The position numbers were made by a program, and so were the translations under genes. A DNA stretch of 64,000 nt from the NCBI RefSeq assembly GCF_000698595.1, contig NZ_JFHC01000015.1, forward strand, positions 49,857 to 113,856. The letters run 5' to 3'. This stretch comes from Caballeronia glathei (GTDB taxonomy: Bacteria > Pseudomonadota > Gammaproteobacteria > Burkholderiales > Burkholderiaceae). Each line of letters opens with the position of its first letter. Within the stretch, counting starts at the first letter, position 1. The notes beneath the pieces are model-generated. The model was not told the DNA's origin. It was given only the letters and a program-made list of their open reading frames with translations, and searched no databases. Shown piece after piece: positions 1 through 8,693 of this stretch.

Positions 1-642
1 GACGAGCCGTGCGCGTATCGCGTGAATTTCGATTTCAAGGGCTGGGCCGAACAGGGCGTCGAGTATCTCGCCGAGCGCCTGAACGGCAAGGGCAACATTC
101 TGGAAGTGCGCGGCGTCGCGGGGATTTCGGTCGACAATCTCATGCATGAAGGCGTGCTCGATGGTCTCAAGAAGCATCCGGGCATGAAGCTCGTCGGCTC
201 GGTCAACGGCGACTGGACGCAATCGGTCGCGCAGAAGGCCGTCGCGGGCATCTTGCCGACGCTGCCGCAAGTCGATGGCGTCGCGACCGAAGGCGAGATG
301 TCGTTCGGCATCGCGCAGGCGTTCAAGGCGGCCAATCGTCCCGCGCCGCCGATGATCATCGGCAGCACGTATCCCGAGCTGCAATGGTGGAACGAACAGA
401 CGAAGAGCGGCTATCACTCGCGTTCGCTGTCGAATCCGCCGGGCGCGGTGACGTTCGCGTTCTGGGTCGCGCAGCAAGTGCTCGCAGGCAAGAAGCTTCC
501 AAAGGACATCACCATCAACGTGCCGCTGCTCGCGATCTCGCAGCAGGAATTGCCGGCGAAACTCGCGGCCACGCCGCCGGGCGGCATCGCCGACGTGACT
601 TATACGCTGCCGCAGACGGTCGCGCTGCTCGACAGAAAATAA
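1..642 (+). CDS. Sugar-type ABC transporter periplasmic binding protein (C-terminal part, 5' end outside window)
   Basis: Periplasmic solute-binding protein of the ribose/xylose (Peripla_BP_4) class, open from base 1 with no start, so the N-terminal lobe and signal peptide lie upstream of the window. The visible part is clearly homologous to the complete binding protein at 5006-6025: both share the blocks RLNGKGN, GDWTQ, VAGILPTLP and FAFWV, and by eye well over half of the residues match. It is followed 21 bp later by the ATPase gene of the same importer, so it should be the first or an early gene of that operon. The ligand cannot be told from sequence; a sugar, polyol or sugar acid is likely from the neighbours. 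Confidence 0.9.
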   Translation, partial: DEPCAYRVNFDFKGWAEQGVEYLAERLNGKGNILEVRGVAGISVDNLMHEGVLDGLKKHPGMKLVGSVNGDWTQSVAQKAVAGILPTLPQVDGVATEGEMSFGIAQAFKAANRPAPPMIIGSTYPELQWWNEQTKSGYHSRSLSNPPGAVTFAFWVAQQVLAGKKLPKDITINVPLLAISQQELPAKLAATPPGGIADVTYTLPQTVALLDRK

Positions 643-663
643 CGCCTCTGATGGAGCATGTGA

Positions 664-2121
664 ATGAGTGACGCACTTATTCGCTTCGAAGGCATTGGCA
701 AGACATTCGGCCGCGTGCGCGCGCTGGCCGATATCGACTTCACGTTCATGCGCGGCGAATGCGTCGGCATCGCCGGGCACAACGGTGCGGGAAAGTCGAC
801 GCTGATGGCCATACTCGCGGGCGTGTATGCGCCGACGCAAGGCCGCATCGAAGTGGACGGGCAAGCCGCGCCGCATTACGACGCGAACGCCGCGCGCGAT
901 AAAGGCGTGCGCTGCGTGTTTCAGGAGCTTTCGCTGTGCGCGAACCTAACGGTCGCGGAGAACATGTGCATCGTGCATCCGCAGTTGCGCGGACGCGGCT
1001 GGCGGCGCCGCGCGACCGCGTTGATGCGCGAGAAGCTCGAGGAGATCTTTCCAGGCAACGGACTCAAGGGCAACGAACTCGTCTCCGATCTCACGCTCAC
1101 GCAGCAGCAAATGGTCGAGATCGCGCGCGGCTTCACCGTGACGGATGCCCCCGTGCGTCTCGTGATTCTCGACGAGCCCACGTCCTCGCTCGATGCGCAT
1201 ACGGCCGAGCAATTGCTCGCGTTCGTGCGCACGGCCGCGCAGAACGGCATCACGTGCCTGCTCATCACCCATATGCTGGGCGAGATCGAGCGCGTGGCGG
1301 ATCGCGTGATGGTGATGCGCGACGGCAGCATCGTCAGCGTGCTGCCCCGCGAGGCGTCGAGCCGCGCATCGATCATTCAGGCGATGGGCCAGCATCTCGA
1401 AGCGGAGAAGACGTCGGGCGCGCCGCGCGTCACTGCCGATCGCGGCAATGAGCGGCACTTCCGCTGGAATGTGGGCGCGAGGAAGAACACGGCGATCGAC
1501 GCTTCGCGCGGTGAGATCGTCGGCTTCGCGGGACTCGCCGGGCAGGGGCAGACCGAAGCGCTGCTATCGATCTACGAAGCGGCGACCCGGCGCGGCGCGG
1601 GGCGTGCGAAGGTCGCGTTCGTCGCAGGCGATCGTGGACGCGACGGCGTGTTTCCAGTCTGGTCCATCGCCGAGAACCTCGACTTGCGCTGGCTTCTCGG
1701 CGGCGCCAAAGCCAGGCGGGGTCTGGTCGACTTCGCGGCAGCGCGCGCTGTGGTTCAGGCGTGGCGCGCCAGGATCGGCATACGCGGGGCGTCGATGAAC
1801 GCGGGCATTCTGTCGCTCTCCGGCGGCAACCAGCAGAAGGTTCTCTTCGCCCGCGCGCTCGCGTCGGACGCCGATCTCATTCTCATGGACGACCCCACAC
1901 GCGGAGTCGATGTCGGCACCAAGCGCGACATCTATCGACTCGTGCACGATGAAGCCGCGAAGGGCCGCACTTTCATCTGGTATACGACGGAAAACGAGGA
2001 GCTGTCGCACTGCGACCGCACGTACGTGTTCCGCTCGGCCGCCGTCACGCGCGTGCTTCAGGCCGACGAATGTACGGAAGAAGCCCTGCTCGCGGCCAGT
2101 TTCGAGGAGCACGCCGCATGA
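664..2121 (+). CDS. Sugar ABC transporter ATP-binding protein (double ATPase)
   Basis: 485-aa cytoplasmic ATPase of the RbsA/XylG/MglA type, with two ABC domains in one chain. The N-terminal domain has Walker A GHNGAGKS at about residues 38-45 and a Walker B region ending in LDEPTSSLD. The C-terminal domain has the degenerate P-loop usual for this family (GLAGQGQTE) but keeps the signature LSGGNQQKV and a DDPTRGVD block. Its stop overlaps the start of the first permease by 4 bp (ATGA), so the two are translationally coupled. It energises import together with the permeases at 2118 and 3050 and one or both flanking binding proteins. Confidence 0.95.
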   Translation: MSDALIRFEGIGKTFGRVRALADIDFTFMRGECVGIAGHNGAGKSTLMAILAGVYAPTQGRIEVDGQAAPHYDANAARDKGVRCVFQELSLCANLTVAENMCIVHPQLRGRGWRRRATALMREKLEEIFPGNGLKGNELVSDLTLTQQQMVEIARGFTVTDAPVRLVILDEPTSSLDAHTAEQLLAFVRTAAQNGITCLLITHMLGEIERVADRVMVMRDGSIVSVLPREASSRASIIQAMGQHLEAEKTSGAPRVTADRGNERHFRWNVGARKNTAIDASRGEIVGFAGLAGQGQTEALLSIYEAATRRGAGRAKVAFVAGDRGRDGVFPVWSIAENLDLRWLLGGAKARRGLVDFAAARAVVQAWRARIGIRGASMNAGILSLSGGNQQKVLFARALASDADLILMDDPTRGVDVGTKRDIYRLVHDEAAKGRTFIWYTTENEELSHCDRTYVFRSAAVTRVLQADECTEEALLAASFEEHAA

Positions 2122-3053
2122 CATTCGCGATCTCGCAAACGCGCTTGCGCGCGCTGCTTCCCGCCATCTCGCTCGTTGCGGTGCTGGTGCCGATCCTCAT
2201 CATGCAGCCGGCGGTGATGAGCTACTTCGGCTCTAACCTGTTGTTGAATCTCGCCGTGCCGATCGTGCTCGCAACGCTCGCGCAGCTCGCGATCATCACC
2301 GTGAACGATCTCGACCTCTCGATTGGGCCATTTGTGAGCCTCGTCGCATGCATCGGCGCCACGCTGCTGGTCAGGCAACCGTGGCTCGGGGTCCTCGCGC
2401 TGGTCGGCTGCGTGCTCGCCTATGCCGCCGTCGGTGCACTGATCGAATTGCGGCAGATTCCGTCGATCGTCGTCACGCTCGGGCTGTCGTTCGTATGGAG
2501 CGGACTCGCGATCGTGCTGCTGCCGTCGCCGGGCGGCACGAGCCCCGCGTGGCTCGGCGCCGCCATGAGCTACCAGACACCGATCGTCGCCGCGCCCATC
2601 GTCTGGTCGGTGCTGATCGCGATCGTGGGTCATCTGCTGCTGATGCGTTCATCGGCGGGCGTGCGCATTCGCGGCGCGGGCGGCAATCCGCGCGCGATGC
2701 GCCGCTTCGGCTGGTCGCTCGTGCGCTGCAAGGCGACGCTGTATGGCGTCGCGGGCGTGTTCGGCGTGCTGTCGGGGCTGTCCTTGCTCGGCTTGACGAC
2801 TTCCGCCGATGCCAACCTCGCGCTGCGCTACACGCTGCTGTCCATCGCGGCGGTGATACTCGGTGGCGGCGAGTTCATCGGCGGGCGCGTGTCGGTGACA
2901 GGCGCGGTGCTCGGCTCGATCACGCTGACGCTCGCCGCATCGTTCCTCGCGTTTCTCAACATCTCGGCGGACTGGCAGGTCGGCATGCAGGGCGCGATTC
3001 TCATCGTGGTCTTGTCGTTGCGTGTGCTGCTGCAACGCGGAGAACGCCGATGA
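2118..3053 (+). CDS. Sugar ABC transporter permease
   Basis: 311-aa inner-membrane permease of the BPD_transp_2 (RbsC/XylH-like) family. It is rich in hydrophobic helices and has the segments typical of the family, such as NDLDLSIGPFVSL, IPSIVVTLG and AVILGGGEFIGG. The ATG at 2118 is chosen because it overlaps the ATPase stop as ATGA and opens directly into the hydrophobic N-terminus; an upstream ATG at 2070 lies inside the ATPase gene. It overlaps the next permease gene by 4 bp. It probably forms a heterodimeric channel with that second permease. Confidence 0.93.
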   Translation: MTFAISQTRLRALLPAISLVAVLVPILIMQPAVMSYFGSNLLLNLAVPIVLATLAQLAIITVNDLDLSIGPFVSLVACIGATLLVRQPWLGVLALVGCVLAYAAVGALIELRQIPSIVVTLGLSFVWSGLAIVLLPSPGGTSPAWLGAAMSYQTPIVAAPIVWSVLIAIVGHLLLMRSSAGVRIRGAGGNPRAMRRFGWSLVRCKATLYGVAGVFGVLSGLSLLGLTTSADANLALRYTLLSIAAVILGGGEFIGGRVSVTGAVLGSITLTLAASFLAFLNISADWQVGMQGAILIVVLSLRVLLQRGERR

Positions 3054-4039
3054 ACCCGCACACTTCGAGCGAGCCGATCGCCGGGAACGATCAGAGCGCG
3101 TGGGCGCGGCTCAGAAGCATTCGGGCGCCGTGGGTGTGGTCTTTCGCCGGTGCGGTGCTGGTGTGGCTCGCCATCGCCGCGATCTTCGGCTTCGGCATCG
3201 CGGGCAATGTCGCACAGACGGCGCTCACGTACGGCGTGTTCATGGTGCTGGTCGGACTCGGGCAGATGCTCGTCATCACCTCGGGGGTGGGCAACATCGA
3301 CTTGTCGGTGCCCTCGACGATCGCGCTTGCCGGCGTCGTCGGCATGCATGTGATGCAAGGCGCCAACGCACAGATTGCGCTGGGCATCGCAGCGGCGCTC
3401 GGCGTGGGCGTGGCCGTAGGTCTCGCGAATTACGCGCTGATTCGCTTGCTGCGCATTCCGCCGATCATCGCGACGCTGTCATCGAGTTTCATCATCCAGT
3501 CGGTCGCCATCACGCAAGGGCGTCAGCTTCCGCCGCCGCCGCCCGCGCTCGGTGCGTTCGCGACGGGTGGCTTTCTGCATGTGCCCTATATCGCGCTCGT
3601 CGCGCTCGTGTTGTCCTTTGCGCTGGCCGTGCTGCTGCATCGCGCGGTGTACGGGCGCAGGCTCTCGGCCATCGGGCAGAACTCACGCGCCGCTTGGCTC
3701 GCGGGTGTCGACGTGCACCGCACGCGCTGCCTTGCCTATGTGCTCTCGTCGATGATCGCGGCGCTCGCGGCGCTGCTGCTCTCTGCGGTTTCAGGCGGTG
3801 CGTCGCTCGACATGGGCGTCGAGTACATGCTGATCTCGATTGCCGTGGTCGTGATCGGCGGCACGCTCGTAACGGGCGGCAAGCCGACCATTGCCGGGGT
3901 GTGGGGCGCATCGATGTTCCTGTTTCTCACCAACGCCGTGCTCAACGCGGTGGGCGCGGATGCGGGCGTGCGCTCCATCGTCTACGGCGTGCTCATCATC
4001 GCGGTGACTGTCGCGGCGGGCGGCAAGGCGCTGCGCTAG
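3050..4039 (+). CDS. Sugar ABC transporter permease (second)
   Basis: 329-aa inner-membrane permease of the same family as its upstream neighbour, with a longer polar N-terminus of about 25 residues before the first membrane segment. Family blocks include SGVGNIDLSVPS, RIPPIIATL and VVIGGTLVTGG. The ATG at 3050 overlaps the previous stop (ATGA). The frame stays open far upstream, but those codons lie inside the other permease gene and read as arginine-rich shadow. It is separated from the lactonase gene by 31 bp containing a good GAGGAG ribosome-binding site. Confidence 0.93.
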   Translation: MNPHTSSEPIAGNDQSAWARLRSIRAPWVWSFAGAVLVWLAIAAIFGFGIAGNVAQTALTYGVFMVLVGLGQMLVITSGVGNIDLSVPSTIALAGVVGMHVMQGANAQIALGIAAALGVGVAVGLANYALIRLLRIPPIIATLSSSFIIQSVAITQGRQLPPPPPALGAFATGGFLHVPYIALVALVLSFALAVLLHRAVYGRRLSAIGQNSRAAWLAGVDVHRTRCLAYVLSSMIAALAALLLSAVSGGASLDMGVEYMLISIAVVVIGGTLVTGGKPTIAGVWGASMFLFLTNAVLNAVGADAGVRSIVYGVLIIAVTVAAGGKALR

Positions 4040-4070
4040 TTCTCAGGCGAAAATCAAAGGACGAGGAGAC

Positions 4071-4979
4071 ATGAAACCCAGCGATTTCGAAGTGCACGAT
4101 CCGCGTTTCAGGCTGCTGCTTCAGCCGAATGCGTTTCTGACGAAGCTCACCGGCGATTGCCTGTGGGCCGAAGGTCCCGTGTATTTTCCGGCGGCCGATC
4201 TGCTTGTCTGGAGCGACATTCCGAACAACCGCATGTTGCGCTGGGCGCCGGGCATGGGCGTGGGCGTGTATCGCGCACCATCGAACTACAGCAACGGCAA
4301 CACGCGCGACCGGGAAGGCCGGCTCGTCAGTTGCGAGCACGGCGAGCGGCGGGTCACGCGTACCGAGCACGACGGCAGCGTGACCGTGCTGGCCTCGCAT
4401 ATCGAAGGCAAGCGGCTCAATTCACCGAACGACGTCATCGTGGATTCCCGCGGCGACATCTGGTTCACCGATCCCGACTACGGCATCCTCAGCGACTACG
4501 AGGGCTATCGCGCGCAGAGCGAGATCGGGCGATGCAACGTCTATCGCGTGGGGTCGGAGAACGGGCAGGTGGAGATTGTCTGCGACGACTTCGTCAAGCC
4601 CAACGGGCTCGCGTTCTCTCCGGACGAATCGAAGCTGTACATCGCGGACTCGGCAGCGTCCCACGATGACAACGCGCCGCGCCATATCCGCGTGTTCGAT
4701 GTCGCAAGTGACGGCGCATTGCGCAACGGCCGCATCTTCATCGAGATGACGAGCGGCGTGCCGGACGGAATGCGCATCGACGAGCAGGGCAACGTCTGGA
4801 CGAGCGCCGAGGACGGTGTGCATTGCTATGCGCCCGATGGCGCGCTGCTCGGCAAGATACGGATACCCGAAGTGGTGGCCAACCTCACGTTCGGCGGGTT
4901 CAACCGGAATCGCCTGTTCATTGCCGCGACATCATCGATTTATTCGCTGCATGTGGGCGTGAGAGGCGCGGGACGTTGA
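4071..4979 (+). CDS. SMP-30/gluconolactonase/LRE family protein
   Basis: 302-aa six-bladed beta-propeller protein of the SMP-30/gluconolactonase family, which hydrolyses sugar lactones using a bound divalent metal. Diagnostic parts are the metal-ligand glutamate in WAEGPVYF near residue 35, NSPNDVIVD with DIWFTDPDYG in the middle, KPNGLAFSPDE, and GVPDGMRIDEQGNVW near the end. There is no signal peptide, so it is cytoplasmic. A GAGGAG ribosome-binding site sits 5 bp before the ATG. Its place inside a sugar-importer operon suggests that the imported compound is oxidised to a lactone, or is itself a lactone; the dehydrogenase for that step is not in the window. Confidence 0.9.
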   Translation: MKPSDFEVHDPRFRLLLQPNAFLTKLTGDCLWAEGPVYFPAADLLVWSDIPNNRMLRWAPGMGVGVYRAPSNYSNGNTRDREGRLVSCEHGERRVTRTEHDGSVTVLASHIEGKRLNSPNDVIVDSRGDIWFTDPDYGILSDYEGYRAQSEIGRCNVYRVGSENGQVEIVCDDFVKPNGLAFSPDESKLYIADSAASHDDNAPRHIRVFDVASDGALRNGRIFIEMTSGVPDGMRIDEQGNVWTSAEDGVHCYAPDGALLGKIRIPEVVANLTFGGFNRNRLFIAATSSIYSLHVGVRGAGR

Positions 4980-5005
4980 AACCAACTATAAACAGGAGAC
5001 AACAC

Positions 5006-6025
5006 ATGCAATTGCGCAAGTTCGCTGCGGCACTGGTCATGGCCGCATTTTCCGCATCCGCGCTCGCGCAGGTCGCGACCGGCGATACGTCCCCGGCGAA
5101 GATCGCCTTGTCGAACAACTATGCGGGCAATAGCTGGCGTCAGCAAATGCTCAAGAGCTGGGCCAACGTCGCGGATCCGGCGGTCAAGCAAAAGATCGTC
5201 GCTGCGGCGCCGAGCTTTACCACCGCGGAGAGTCAGGCGACCGAGCAGGTCCAGCAGATCCAGAACCTCATCCTGCAGGGCTATAAGGCGATTGCTGTCG
5301 ATGCGGTCTCGCCCACGGCGCTGAACGGGATCATCAAGCAGGCCTGCGCAGCGGGCGTGACCGTCGTCTCGTTCGACGGCATCGCGACGGAGCCTTGCGC
5401 GTATCGCATCGCAGTGGATTTCCAGGGCATGGGCCGCATGCAGGTCGACTATCTGGCCAAGCGTCTCAACGGCAAGGGCAATTTGCTGGAGATTCGCGGG
5501 CTCGCCGGTGTATCGGTCGATGATGAGATTCATCAAGGCATCGCCGATGCGTTGAAGAAGTATCCGGACATGAAGATCGTCGGGTCGGTGCATGGCGACT
5601 GGACGCAGACCGTCGCCCAAAAGCAGGTCGCGGGCATCCTGCCGACCCTGCCGAAAATCGATGGCGTCCTCACGCAAGGCGGCGACGGCTTTGGTGCGGC
5701 ACAGGCCATCAAGGCGGCAGGACGGCCCACGCCGGTCATCATTCTCGGCAATCGGCAGGAAGAGCTTGCGTGGTGGGCGGAGCAGAAGAAGAGTGGCTAC
5801 GAGACGATGTCGGTCACCATTCCGCCTGGCGCGTCCTCGTTTGCATTCTGGGTCACGCAGCAGATCCTCGCGGGCAAGAAGGTGCCGCATGACATTCGCA
5901 TGCCGGTGCTCGAAGTGAAGCCCCAGGAACTCGATGCCGTGCTTGCGAAGACGCCGCCCGGCGCGCTCGCGAACAAGGAATTCACGCGTGAGGAAGTGGT
6001 TGCGGTCGTGGACGGGAAAAAGTAG
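5006..6025 (+). CDS. Sugar-type ABC transporter periplasmic binding protein (second copy)
   Basis: 339-aa periplasmic binding protein with a clear signal peptide (hydrophobic core after MQLRKF, cleavage probably after SALA). The mature part begins with a KIALSNNYAGN block typical of Peripla_BP_4 proteins. ATG 5006 is preceded by AGGAGA. It is a paralogue of the protein at 1-642, so one importer is served by two related receptors placed at the two ends of the operon. The two may differ in ligand or affinity. The gene ends 36 bp before the convergent monooxygenase gene. Confidence 0.93.
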   Translation: MQLRKFAAALVMAAFSASALAQVATGDTSPAKIALSNNYAGNSWRQQMLKSWANVADPAVKQKIVAAAPSFTTAESQATEQVQQIQNLILQGYKAIAVDAVSPTALNGIIKQACAAGVTVVSFDGIATEPCAYRIAVDFQGMGRMQVDYLAKRLNGKGNLLEIRGLAGVSVDDEIHQGIADALKKYPDMKIVGSVHGDWTQTVAQKQVAGILPTLPKIDGVLTQGGDGFGAAQAIKAAGRPTPVIILGNRQEELAWWAEQKKSGYETMSVTIPPGASSFAFWVTQQILAGKKVPHDIRMPVLEVKPQELDAVLAKTPPGALANKEFTREEVVAVVDGKK

Positions 6026-6061
6026 CGGGAGGAATGCCGCTTGCGGGACGGCCGGCGTGGC

Positions 6062-7123
6062 TCAGGTGGCCTGCAAGCGGCGCACGCGCGGCACGACCTC
6101 TTCGGCAAACGCGCGCATGTCGGTCTCGAAAGGCTGAAACTGCAGCATGAAAAGCTCGATGCCTGCGCGGTGGAACGCCACGATACGCTGCGCGACCGTG
6201 TCGTAGTCGCCGACGAGCCCCGCCGCCGTGCCGCCGTTCGAGCCGACACGCGCCGACTGCGCGAATGTCTGGATCATCACCACGTTGGGATCGATGTTCG
6301 CCTTCTGACGCTCACGCAGCGGCTTGTCCTGTTCGGCCAGTTCAAAGAGACGCTCGAGATGGGCCGACGCCGCGGCCTGCGTTTCGCGCGCAATCACAAA
6401 GGCCGACAGTCCGAAGCGCAGCGCCGGTTGTCCAGGGGGCCGGGCACGCGCGGAAACGTCGGCGATGAGACGCGCCACATCGTCGGCCGGCTGCCCGTTG
6501 ATGAACCATGTGTCGCCGTGTGCAGCCACGAGCGAGCGCGCCGGCTCGGACTCGCCGCCCACGTAAATGCGCGGACGCGTGCGAAATGGATCCGCCGGAA
6601 GCAACCGATAGCCGTCGATGCGGAAATGGTCGCCGTGGTGATGCACGGTCTCGCCGCGCAGCAGTGCGTCGACAACCGTGATCCACTCGCGGCCGTAGGC
6701 GTAGCGCTCGTCGTGTTCGGCGAAGCCTATGCCGGCACGCTCCAGTTCCGGACGATTCCACGCATTGACCAGATTGATCGCGAAACGACCGCCGCTGATG
6801 TGTTCGATCTGCTGCGCCATCTTGGCGAGCACGACGGGATGGTAGAGATAGGGCTTGATGGCAGCGATGATCTCGATGCGCGACGTAAGCGCCGCAAGCG
6901 CGGCGGATGCCGTCCACGCCTCGAGCTGATCGAGCGAGGGGTCGTGCGGATTGATCGTGTGCTGGGCGACAAGCACCGAGTCGTAGCCGAGGCGTTCGGC
7001 CTCGAGCACGAGCGCCTTGTTGCGCGCCCAGGATGCATCGTACGGTTCGTCCGGGTCCTGAAGCGCCGCCCGGCTGCCGTGCACGAGCGCCCAGACGCCG
7101 AAGCGCGGGAAGGTGGATGACAT
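6062..7123 (-). CDS. LLM-class flavin-dependent monooxygenase (SsuD/SfnG-like)
   Basis: 353-aa FMN-dependent luciferase-like (alpha/beta barrel) monooxygenase of the alkanesulfonate/dimethylsulfone type. Family blocks seen are HISGGRFAINLVNAW, EHDERY, YVGGESEPAR and TWFINGQ. Such enzymes cleave C-S bonds with reduced flavin supplied by a separate reductase; no NADPH:FMN reductase gene lies nearby. The start at 7123 gives a product that begins just before the first barrel strand (FGVWALV). The frame stays open to 7225 with another ATG at 7162, so the start is uncertain. It reads away from the sulfonate importer operon that begins at 7623. Confidence 0.85.
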   Translation of the reverse strand: MSSTFPRFGVWALVHGSRAALQDPDEPYDASWARNKALVLEAERLGYDSVLVAQHTINPHDPSLDQLEAWTASAALAALTSRIEIIAAIKPYLYHPVVLAKMAQQIEHISGGRFAINLVNAWNRPELERAGIGFAEHDERYAYGREWITVVDALLRGETVHHHGDHFRIDGYRLLPADPFRTRPRIYVGGESEPARSLVAAHGDTWFINGQPADDVARLIADVSARARPPGQPALRFGLSAFVIARETQAAASAHLERLFELAEQDKPLRERQKANIDPNVVMIQTFAQSARVGSNGGTAAGLVGDYDTVAQRIVAFHRAGIELFMLQFQPFETDMRAFAEEVVPRVRRLQAT

Positions 7124-7622
7124 CGATTTCGGGTAAGAGTAACGTTCGATCAGGACGCCCATCCTACCGTTGCTTCTGCACCGCGCGATCCAATTTCCAG
7201 CCATATCGTTGTATCGAATTCGCATATGGAGCGGATCGCTTCGAGCATGGGGTCAACGCTCACGCACGCGACACGACGAATCATCCGCACGGCGTACCGC
7301 CTCCTCGACAAGGCCGGGCAATGACAGCGTGATGATGCCGGCGTACACCCTGGAAATCTCGAAGGTGAACTGCGAGTAGGTGACCAATTCAAATCCTTGC
7401 GGGAGAAGCAAAAGGTGAGCCTTGAAGTGAAGCAATCGCCAAAGGGAAAACAGGCCGCCAACATCCGCGCCGAATGATCCCCTCAAGGCACGTATCCCGA
7501 ATCTAACTTAAGCATTTTTAATTGGTTGGGCCGTCGTGTGCCTGAAGCGAGAATTTCCCGGTATGGCGCCGCGTGCGTCAGGCACCGAATTCATTCATCG
7601 CTCCGTTCATCAGGTCCACACA
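7124..7622. promoter_or_regulatory. Divergent intergenic region between monooxygenase and sulfonate importer
   Basis: About 500 bp without a convincing gene, placed between two divergent genes of sulfur metabolism, so it should hold both promoters. At 7201-7229 the sequence has matching outer arms CCATAT and ATATGG around an AT-rich core, an operator-like arrangement. AT-rich tracts at about 7500-7525 include AACTTAAGC, a 9-mer also present upstream of the DszC-like gene (near 19383, minus strand). I could not assign definite -35/-10 boxes. Confidence 0.4.
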
Positions 7623-8693
7623 ATGAAGGCGACTCATACTCCCCACCGCGCACGCGGGCTCAAAAGATCGGTCATCACGGCATGGGTCGCGGCGGCTGTC
7701 CTCCTGCAAAGCGGATGCAAGCCTCACGACGGGCAGGCGCAAACGTCGGCGGCTTCGTCCCGTCAGGAAGTGACGTACTTCAAGTATCCGGACAACCCGG
7801 CCTTCGATCTCGTCTACCTCGCCGACAAGCTCGGTTACTTCGAGAACACGAGCACGCGACCAAAGTACGTCGGCAAGGTGTCGGCGCCGCAGATCATTCC
7901 GCTCGTCGGCACCGGCGAAATCGACTTCGGCACGCGCATGGTGCCGCTCGTCATCTCGGCGATCGCGAGCGGCGCGGACATCAAGGTCGTGTCGGCCGGC
8001 GGCGAAACGCTGCCCGATGCGCCGCACATGAAATACTTCTCCCGCAAGGATTCCGGCATCCGCTCGCCGAAGGACTTCGAAGGCAAGACGGTCGCCTTCA
8101 ACAGCTTTGGCGCGTGCGCCGAGTTCGTGACGAAGAAATATCTGTCTCAGCATGGCGTGGACGTATCGAAGGTGAACTGGCTCGTCGTGCCGGATAACCA
8201 GTCGCAGCAGGCGCTCGTCACCAGGAACGTGGACATCGCCATCATTCACCCGCCGTTCTCCGGCGCGGCGGAAGCCGATCCGCAACTGCACAAGCTGTGG
8301 AGCGACTGGGACGAGGACCGCGGACTCGGAGGCATGGCGCCTTACAGCGTGAACGGCGCGTTCGCGCGCGCTCATCCGCAGGCCGTGAAGGACTTTGTCA
8401 GCGCGATCGCCAAGGCGGGCAACTGGGTGAACGCCCATCCCGACGAAGCGCGCAAGCTCACCGCGGAACGGCTCGGCATCGATGTGAACCTCGTCGAGCG
8501 CTATGCGTACGTGAAGGATCTCGTTGTTACCGAGCCGCCGATCCAGTACTACATCGAGATCCTCGAGCAGGCCGGCAAGATTCCGAAGGGCAAGGTCGCG
8601 GTCAAGGACGTCTATACCAACGAGTACAACGCGCTCGCCGTCAGGCAATCACAGGCGAACGCGACAGCGAACGAGACCGGGAGCCGGTCATGA
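7623..8693 (+). CDS. Aliphatic sulfonate/taurine-type ABC transporter substrate-binding lipoprotein
   Basis: 356-aa NMT1/SsuA-type binding protein. ATG 7623 is preferred over an in-frame ATG at 7536 because it leads straight into a basic N-terminus and hydrophobic stretch ending in the lipobox LLQSGC, so the mature protein is probably lipid-anchored. The mature part has the class features of a short N-terminal strand (VTYFKYPDNPAFDLVYLADKLG) and a central GKTVAFNSFG block. Its stop overlaps the ATPase start (ATGA). It most likely captures a sulfonate or sulfate ester in the periplasm; the ligand is inferred only from neighbours. Confidence 0.88.
   Translation: MKATHTPHRARGLKRSVITAWVAAAVLLQSGCKPHDGQAQTSAASSRQEVTYFKYPDNPAFDLVYLADKLGYFENTSTRPKYVGKVSAPQIIPLVGTGEIDFGTRMVPLVISAIASGADIKVVSAGGETLPDAPHMKYFSRKDSGIRSPKDFEGKTVAFNSFGACAEFVTKKYLSQHGVDVSKVNWLVVPDNQSQQALVTRNVDIAIIHPPFSGAAEADPQLHKLWSDWDEDRGLGGMAPYSVNGAFARAHPQAVKDFVSAIAKAGNWVNAHPDEARKLTAERLGIDVNLVERYAYVKDLVVTEPPIQYYIEILEQAGKIPKGKVAVKDVYTNEYNALAVRQSQANATANETGSRS

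Noticed and set aside
6041..7120. Long plus-strand frame opposite the LLM monooxygenase gene
   Set aside because: Arginine/histidine-rich shadow of the minus-strand gene; the minus strand has clear family motifs.
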